Positions 41,500-45,141 of a stretch of DNA of 45,141 nucleotides are shown piece after piece. The stretch spans positions 1 to 45,141 of the forward strand of contig JBCCDY010000029.1 in NCBI GenBank assembly GCA_039030555.1, in the 5' to 3' direction. The notes below the pieces were generated by a model, which worked only from the letters and a program-made list of their open reading frames with translations, did not search any database and was not told the origin of the DNA. The stretch is from JBCCDY01 sp039030555 (lineage in GTDB: Bacteria > Bacteroidota > Bacteroidia > Cytophagales > Cyclobacteriaceae). The stretch's first letter is position 1. The number at the start of each line of letters is the position of its first letter. A program made the position numbers and the translations under genes.

Positions 41500-42183
41500 T
41501 CAGGCTACTGTAAATTTATAGCCTACGCCCTTCACTGTTTTAATGAAGTCTTCACCGATCTTCTCACGCACTTTTCGAATGTGGACATCCACCGTCCGTG
41601 CTAAAACATATACATCAGTGCCCCAAATGTTTTTCAGTAACTCTTCTCTACTGAATACTTTATCGGGATTTTTTGCTAGAAAGTAGAGTAATTCAAATTC
41701 TTTTTTTGGAAGAGATATGGTTTCGCCATTAGTGGTCACCGTAAAACTCGTACGATCAATCTGAAGGTTATCGATCTCTATTTTCGAAACGTTTTTATCT
41801 TTTTTGTTTTCTCTCCTGAAAAGCGCACTCAATCGACTTAACAGTGCCCTTGGCTTGATCGGCTTAATAATGTAATCATCCGCTCCGGCATCGAAGGCCG
41901 CTACTTCCGAGTACTCTTCTGCCCTTGCAGTCAGGAAAATGATATAAGCATCGTTCATTTCAGGAATTTCCCTAATCTGCCTGCAAGTTTCCACACCATC
42001 CTGGCCAGGCATCATGATATCCAGTAAAACGAGGTCAGGAATGAAAGAAGCTGCCTTTTTTACAGCCATAGCACCATCGCTAGCTATTTCGACGCTAAAA
42101 TCTTCTTTTTCCAGATTATATTTTAAAAGCTCGAGGATATCAACTTCATCGTCTACAACAAGAACCTTCTTGGATGATTTCAT
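41500..42183 (-). CDS. phoB: PhoB/OmpR-family response regulator
   Basis: A 227-aa two-domain regulator. Receiver with Asp11/Asp12, phosphorylated Asp55 (LVLLDIMMPGQDG) and Lys107 (DDYIIKPIKP); then a winged helix with NPDKVFSREELLKNIWG and the recognition helix TVDVHIRKVREKIG, ending IKTVKGVGYKF. The ATG at 42181-42183 is chosen since an upstream start would add 18 unusual residues. It is the first gene of the phoB-phoR pair. Confidence 0.9.
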   Translation of the reverse strand: MKSSKKVLVVDDEVDILELLKYNLEKEDFSVEIASDGAMAVKKAASFIPDLVLLDIMMPGQDGVETCRQIREIPEMNDAYIIFLTARAEEYSEVAAFDAGADDYIIKPIKPRALLSRLSALFRRENKKDKNVSKIEIDNLQIDRTSFTVTTNGETISLPKKEFELLYFLAKNPDKVFSREELLKNIWGTDVYVLARTVDVHIRKVREKIGEDFIKTVKGVGYKFTVA

Positions 42184-42239
42184 GTGTATATTATTTGTTT
42201 TCAATGAACAGATATAATGCCCTAAACCCTGTTTCATTC

Positions 42240-42270
42240 CAGAAATGCTTATTTCTATTCTTCATTTCTG
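42240..42270. promoter_or_regulatory. Inverted and direct AGAAAT/ATTTCT half-sites upstream of phoB
   Basis: CAGAAATG (42240-42247) and CATTTCTG (42263-42270) are exact inverted repeats. An extra ATTTCT at 42251-42256 makes two same-direction half-sites 13 bases apart. Placed 60-90 bases upstream of the phoB-like start, it could be an autoregulatory site (inference). The remaining bases up to 42410 are AT-rich and show nothing recognisable. Confidence 0.35.
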
Positions 42271-42410
42271 ATTGGTCTAGCGTTAACTCAAAGGACATTT
42301 CATATTTGCTCAATGGATAAAATCAAATTTATATATTAAATCATGCGACCCAAAAGATTAAAACAAACATAACAATTCATTAATGCTCGTTGAGGGCTGC
42401 AAGCGAAGCC

Positions 42411-43541
42411 TTATTTGTTTTTATTGAATTTCACCAAAGTAAATTCTGTATTCAGTTTCAGGTAAAATCCATGAGAGAATTCCATGCTTTCGTTCTCCAG
42501 ATCATAATGGGGCTCGAAACGAATCCCGACTTGCGCATAATCGGCAAGCGGCAAATGATACAGGAACCTTAAAAAGAGCAGGCCCCGGTTTCTCTCAATC
42601 ACATCGGGAGTTTTTACTGTCCTGGAAACAGATTGATATAAATCGCCACCACGGAAGCTCTGGAATTCTTCACTCTGCCAGTAACTGGCAATCACATCTA
42701 ACCTTTTGGTTGAAAGAGTTCCATTAATGTAAAGTCCTGCACCGTCCTCAAAATTTCTAACTGTACCCGAATTATCCTGAAAACCAACAAAGTAGGCGCT
42801 TAAACCAGCCCTCTTAATCCTGGAGTTAAATTTCCTTTCTAAATTTAAACCCGTAGCTAAATTTACCTGTGTTAATGTAGGTTCATCAGAAAGATCAATT
42901 TGGCCTCCTAGATGCCGGATCAGTAATTGTACTGGTGTAGAAAAAGACCAGTTTGAGTTATCAATCCACCGATAATCCAGTGATGCCCCTCCAATAATTT
43001 CTTCCTGTGCCGTATCGCCTGGAAATATTGCATTTTCCCAATCTACCCAAACGTCTGAAAACAGTTTATCAGTAATGTATCTGAACTGAACACCATTCTC
43101 GAACCGATCATTTATCCCTCGCTCGAATCCATATAGAGGCTCTATCAAACGGTGATTGTAACTTCCCTCCAGTGCCCCGAACAAAATTTCAAAATTATTT
43201 TTATGATAATGAATGGTCAATAACGGTTCGATATCCGAGAAATCACTCTCTCCAAAATCATTAAGAAGGTAAACACCGGCATCTATTCGAAAGTATTTTC
43301 CGAAAAAGTATGACAAAGTGGGTTGAAACTGATAGCCAAAAAGTGTAAAGCCATCCGCAATATCATTACTGAACTCATTATTTCGCAAGTAACCGAGCGT
43401 ATTGATGGTGAATTTTAAGGTGTTGGAATCTTGAGGAGTGACAGGTAAGGTAAACTCCAGTTCGGTATTATCGAGCTGAGAAAATGCTTCTGTGCAATTA
43501 ATCAAAAAGATAAACAGGAAGGCTTTAATACAGTTTTTCAT
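42411..43541 (-). CDS. Putative outer-membrane beta-barrel protein
   Basis: A 376-aa protein with a signal peptide (MKNCIKAFLFIFLINCTEAFSQ). The mature chain is made of alternating, amphipathic aromatic strands separated by Asp/Asn turns (GYQFQPTLSYFFGKYFRIDA, FETRYDLENES-like end region) as in Bacteroidota porins or alginate/phosphate-selective barrels; no specific family is recognised. The ATG at 43541 gives the signal peptide; an upstream ATG in frame would bury it. It is divergent from recA and downstream neighbour of the phoB region, so a Pho link is possible but unproved. Confidence 0.7.
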   Translation of the reverse strand: MKNCIKAFLFIFLINCTEAFSQLDNTELEFTLPVTPQDSNTLKFTINTLGYLRNNEFSNDIADGFTLFGYQFQPTLSYFFGKYFRIDAGVYLLNDFGESDFSDIEPLLTIHYHKNNFEILFGALEGSYNHRLIEPLYGFERGINDRFENGVQFRYITDKLFSDVWVDWENAIFPGDTAQEEIIGGASLDYRWIDNSNWSFSTPVQLLIRHLGGQIDLSDEPTLTQVNLATGLNLERKFNSRIKRAGLSAYFVGFQDNSGTVRNFEDGAGLYINGTLSTKRLDVIASYWQSEEFQSFRGGDLYQSVSRTVKTPDVIERNRGLLFLRFLYHLPLADYAQVGIRFEPHYDLENESMEFSHGFYLKLNTEFTLVKFNKNK

Positions 43542-43600
43542 GTGCAAGTTTGGAACAGCTATAAACATAAAAAATATACCTCTATTAAAATCATGGTTCA

Positions 43601-43630
43601 TTGTTATTTAAGGCTTAAGCCGTAACTTCG
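43601..43630 (+). promoter_or_regulatory. Candidate recA promoter
   Basis: TTG (43601-43603), a 19-base spacer and TAACTTCG (43623-43630) match the Bacteroidota TTG-N19-TAnnTTTG layout with one base changed in the -7 box. It is 30 bases upstream of the recA ATG. Confidence 0.5.
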
Positions 43631-43660
43631 AATGATCTTTATTTTAGAAAAACAATCACA

Positions 43661-44683
43661 ATGAGCGACAAATCCGAAAAGCAGAAAGCCCTCCAATTAA
43701 CGATAGATAAACTTGAAAAAACTTACGGAAAAGGAGCTGTGATGAAACTCAGCGATGAGCGTGTCGTTGATATTCCAGCCATTTCTACAGGTTCTGTGGG
43801 TTTAGATTTGGCTTTAGGCATCGGAGGAATTCCAAGGGGCAGGGTAATAGAGATCTATGGCCCTGAATCTTCAGGAAAAACCACTTTATCGATGCACTGT
43901 ATAGCAGAGGCTCAAAAAAAGGGTGGAATGGCTGCATTTATAGATGCTGAACATGCCTTTGATAAATCATATGCTGAGAAATTAGGTATTGATACTGAAA
44001 ACTTACTTATATCACAACCCGACAATGGTGAGCAGGCTTTGGAAATCACCGAGCATTTAATTCGTTCAGGAGCACTTGATATCATTGTTATAGACTCTGT
44101 AGCTGCACTTGTTCCAAGAGGTGAGCTTGAAGGAGAAATGGGCGATAGCAAAATGGGCTTACAGGCCAGGTTAATGTCGCAAGCCCTTAGAAAACTTACC
44201 GGTACAATCAATAAAACGGGTTGTTCTTGTATTTTCATCAATCAGCTTAGAGAAAAAATAGGGGTTATGTTCGGTAATCCGGAAACAACCACTGGTGGTA
44301 ATGCTCTTAAATTCTACGCATCTGTGCGATTGGATATTAGAAGAATAGGCCAGATCAAAGAAAGTGCGGATAACATTTTAGGGAATAGAGTTCGTGTTAA
44401 AGTGGTTAAGAATAAAGTTGCCCCTCCTTTTAAAGTAGTCGAATTCGATATCATGTATGGTCAGGGAATCTCTAAGACAGGTGAGATGATTGATATTGGT
44501 GTTGACCTCGATGTCGTTAAGAAAGCCGGGTCGTGGTTCTCCTATAAAGGGAATAAACTAGGACAGGGTAGAGACGCCGTTAAGGAGTTGATCAACGACA
44601 ATCCTGAACTGATGGAGGATATTGAAAACGCCATCAAAGCAAAAATTAACGGAGAAGAAGTAGAAGAATCGGCTGAAGCTTAG
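43661..44683 (+). CDS. recA: RecA recombinase
   Basis: A 340-aa ATP-dependent strand-exchange protein for homologous recombination and repair. Walker A GPESSGKTT (67-75), Walker B LDIIVIDSVAALVP, the L1/L2 loops (GEMGDSKMGLQARLMSQALRK region; FINQLREKIGVMFGNPETTT) and a short acidic C-terminal tail (EEVEESAEA) are all in place, and the length is typical. It has its own candidate promoter and no visible LexA-type box, consistent with the different SOS control in Bacteroidota. Confidence 0.98.
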   Translation: MSDKSEKQKALQLTIDKLEKTYGKGAVMKLSDERVVDIPAISTGSVGLDLALGIGGIPRGRVIEIYGPESSGKTTLSMHCIAEAQKKGGMAAFIDAEHAFDKSYAEKLGIDTENLLISQPDNGEQALEITEHLIRSGALDIIVIDSVAALVPRGELEGEMGDSKMGLQARLMSQALRKLTGTINKTGCSCIFINQLREKIGVMFGNPETTTGGNALKFYASVRLDIRRIGQIKESADNILGNRVRVKVVKNKVAPPFKVVEFDIMYGQGISKTGEMIDIGVDLDVVKKAGSWFSYKGNKLGQGRDAVKELINDNPELMEDIENAIKAKINGEEVEESAEA

Positions 44684-44687
44684 GCAC

Positions 44688-44718
44688 ACTTAATAGTGCA
44701 TTTGACCATTAAGTCATT
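44688..44718 (+). terminator. Weak possible terminator after recA
   Basis: ACTTAAT (44688-44694) and ATTAAGT (44708-44714) form a 7-bp AT-rich stem with a 13-base loop, followed by CATTTTC. Weak stem and poor T-run. Confidence 0.28.
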
Positions 44719-44749
44719 TTCAGAACTTTAGAATATCAATCCTATTCCA

Positions 44750-44757
44750 TATTTTTG
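44750..44757 (+). promoter_or_regulatory. Candidate -7 box for queA
   Basis: TATTTTTG matches TAnnTTTG exactly, with TTTA (44727-44730) 19 bases upstream near the -33 position. Predicted transcription start is about 44764. Confidence 0.45.
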
Positions 44758-44764
44758 CAAGCTC

Positions 44765-44800
44765 GTTTGAAACGGGGTGTATAAATTTCCTGTTTCAAAC
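44765..44800 (+). promoter_or_regulatory. Stem-loop at predicted 5' end of the queA transcript
   Basis: GTTTGAAACGGG (44765-44776) and CCTGTTTCAAAC (44789-44800) pair over 12 bp with one G-T wobble and a 12-base loop. No T-run follows, so it is probably a leader structure or operator rather than a terminator. It does not resemble a preQ1 riboswitch. Confidence 0.5.
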
Positions 44801-44844
44801 ATTTATTAACAATCTCAAAATAGGTTTTAAATAATAAGTACCTA

Positions 44845-45141
44845 ATGAAGCTTTCTCAATTCAAGTTCGAACTAAATTCCAAATTAATTGCTAAACATCC
44901 TGCCGACAATCGAGACGAGTCCCGATTGATGGTTATTAATAGAAAGGATGGAACTATTGAGCACAAAGTCTTCAAAGACCTAGTTAATTATTTTGATGAC
45001 GGGGATGTGCTCGTCATGAACGACACTAAAGTTTTCCCAGCCAGATTATATGGAAATAAAGAAAAGACTGGTGCCAGAATAGAAGTATTCCTTCTAAGAG
45101 AACTAAATGAAGATCTAAGACTCTGGGATGTTCTAGTCGAC
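44845..45141 (+). CDS. queA: S-adenosylmethionine:tRNA ribosyltransferase-isomerase (QueA), 3' truncated by window edge
   Basis: The first 99 codons of QueA, which transfers the ribosyl part of SAM to preQ1-modified tRNA to form epoxyqueuosine. The start MKLSQFKFELNSKLIAKHPA and the strongly conserved LVMNDTKVFPARLYGNKEK with ARIEVFLLREL identify it. The frame is open to the last base, so the rest lies beyond the window. The ATG follows a 161-base spacer that carries a candidate promoter and stem-loop. Confidence 0.93.
   Translation, partial: MKLSQFKFELNSKLIAKHPADNRDESRLMVINRKDGTIEHKVFKDLVNYFDDGDVLVMNDTKVFPARLYGNKEKTGARIEVFLLRELNEDLRLWDVLVD

Noticed and set aside
42184..42237. 18-codon extension of the PhoB-like regulator
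   Set aside because: PhoB-type receivers begin directly with a short basic lead before V-L-V-V-D-D; the ATG at 42183 gives the normal 227-aa length.
43542..43601. Upstream ATG for the outer-membrane barrel gene
   Set aside because: It would bury the signal peptide that begins at the Met encoded at 43539-43541.
44684..44844. preQ1 riboswitch upstream of queA
   Set aside because: The leader has one long simple hairpin without the small C-rich loop and A-rich tail of preQ1-I or the preQ1-II arrangement; and queA is not usually preQ1-riboswitch controlled.
1..45141. tRNA, rRNA, CRISPR, IS elements or prophage
   Set aside because: All intergenic spaces were read; none shows a cloverleaf-like segment, regularly spaced repeats, transposase motifs or phage genes.

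Overview
The window looks like chromosomal core DNA of a gliding Bacteroidota, most likely of the order Cytophagales (inference from gene content; genus not determined). The evidence is a GldA-GldF-GldG ABC transporter set, a DUF4290 protein in front of murA, an OmpP1/FadL-type porin, a FloA/NfeD pair, an archaeal/eukaryotic-type proline--tRNA ligase, low G+C, few Shine-Dalgarno sequences, and several -7 boxes of the Bacteroidota type TAnnTTTG. No rRNA, tRNA, CRISPR array, insertion sequence or prophage was recognised. No gene-free stretch exceeds about 230 bases.

Layout. 1-4.3 kb: the 3' part of a PcrA/UvrD helicase, then DUF4290 overlapping murA. 4.4-5.5 kb: a compact accessory island of four tightly packed small genes (HicB-like, HicA-like, a nucleotidyltransferase and a 60-aa partner) inserted between murA and dnaN. 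5.5-12.6 kb (minus strand): dnaN, then a run transcribed SDR > gldA > gldF > gldG > DUF4340 protein, and a purine nucleoside phosphorylase. 12.8-15.2 kb: an FMN reductase, a DUF1295 membrane protein and an SDR. 15.3-21.2 kb: a complete tripartite RND efflux operon followed by a DUF1801 protein and a strong terminator. 21.3-28.2 kb: a YfiR-like protein, NAD(P)-dependent oxidoreductases, and a PAS-rich hybrid histidine kinase. 28.4-32.2 kb: secreted proteins, YceI, a MarR regulator, a dienelactone-hydrolase lipoprotein behind a perfect 24-bp palindrome, and a cation diffusion facilitator. 32.2-37.4 kb (minus): an aldo/keto reductase, then proS-nfeD-floA-M23 peptidase in one close run. 37.5-40.4 kb: a Ser/Arg-rich secreted protein and an OmpP1-like porin. 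40.4-43.5 kb (minus): a PhoR/PhoB-type two-component pair and a putative outer-membrane barrel. 43.6 kb to the end: recA and the start of queA.

Most of the window is housekeeping and envelope biology. The observations most worth following are: the murA-dnaN toxin-antitoxin-like island with similar 24-base sequences at both edges; a MurA carrying Asp where the fosfomycin-target Cys normally sits; an ungapped internal duplication in DUF4290; an orphan 39-aa protein resembling only the last membrane helix of CorA transporters; the 24-bp palindrome next to marR; a related TAG-rich element just upstream of two unrelated start codons; and a 12-bp stem-loop predicted at the 5' end of the queA transcript.
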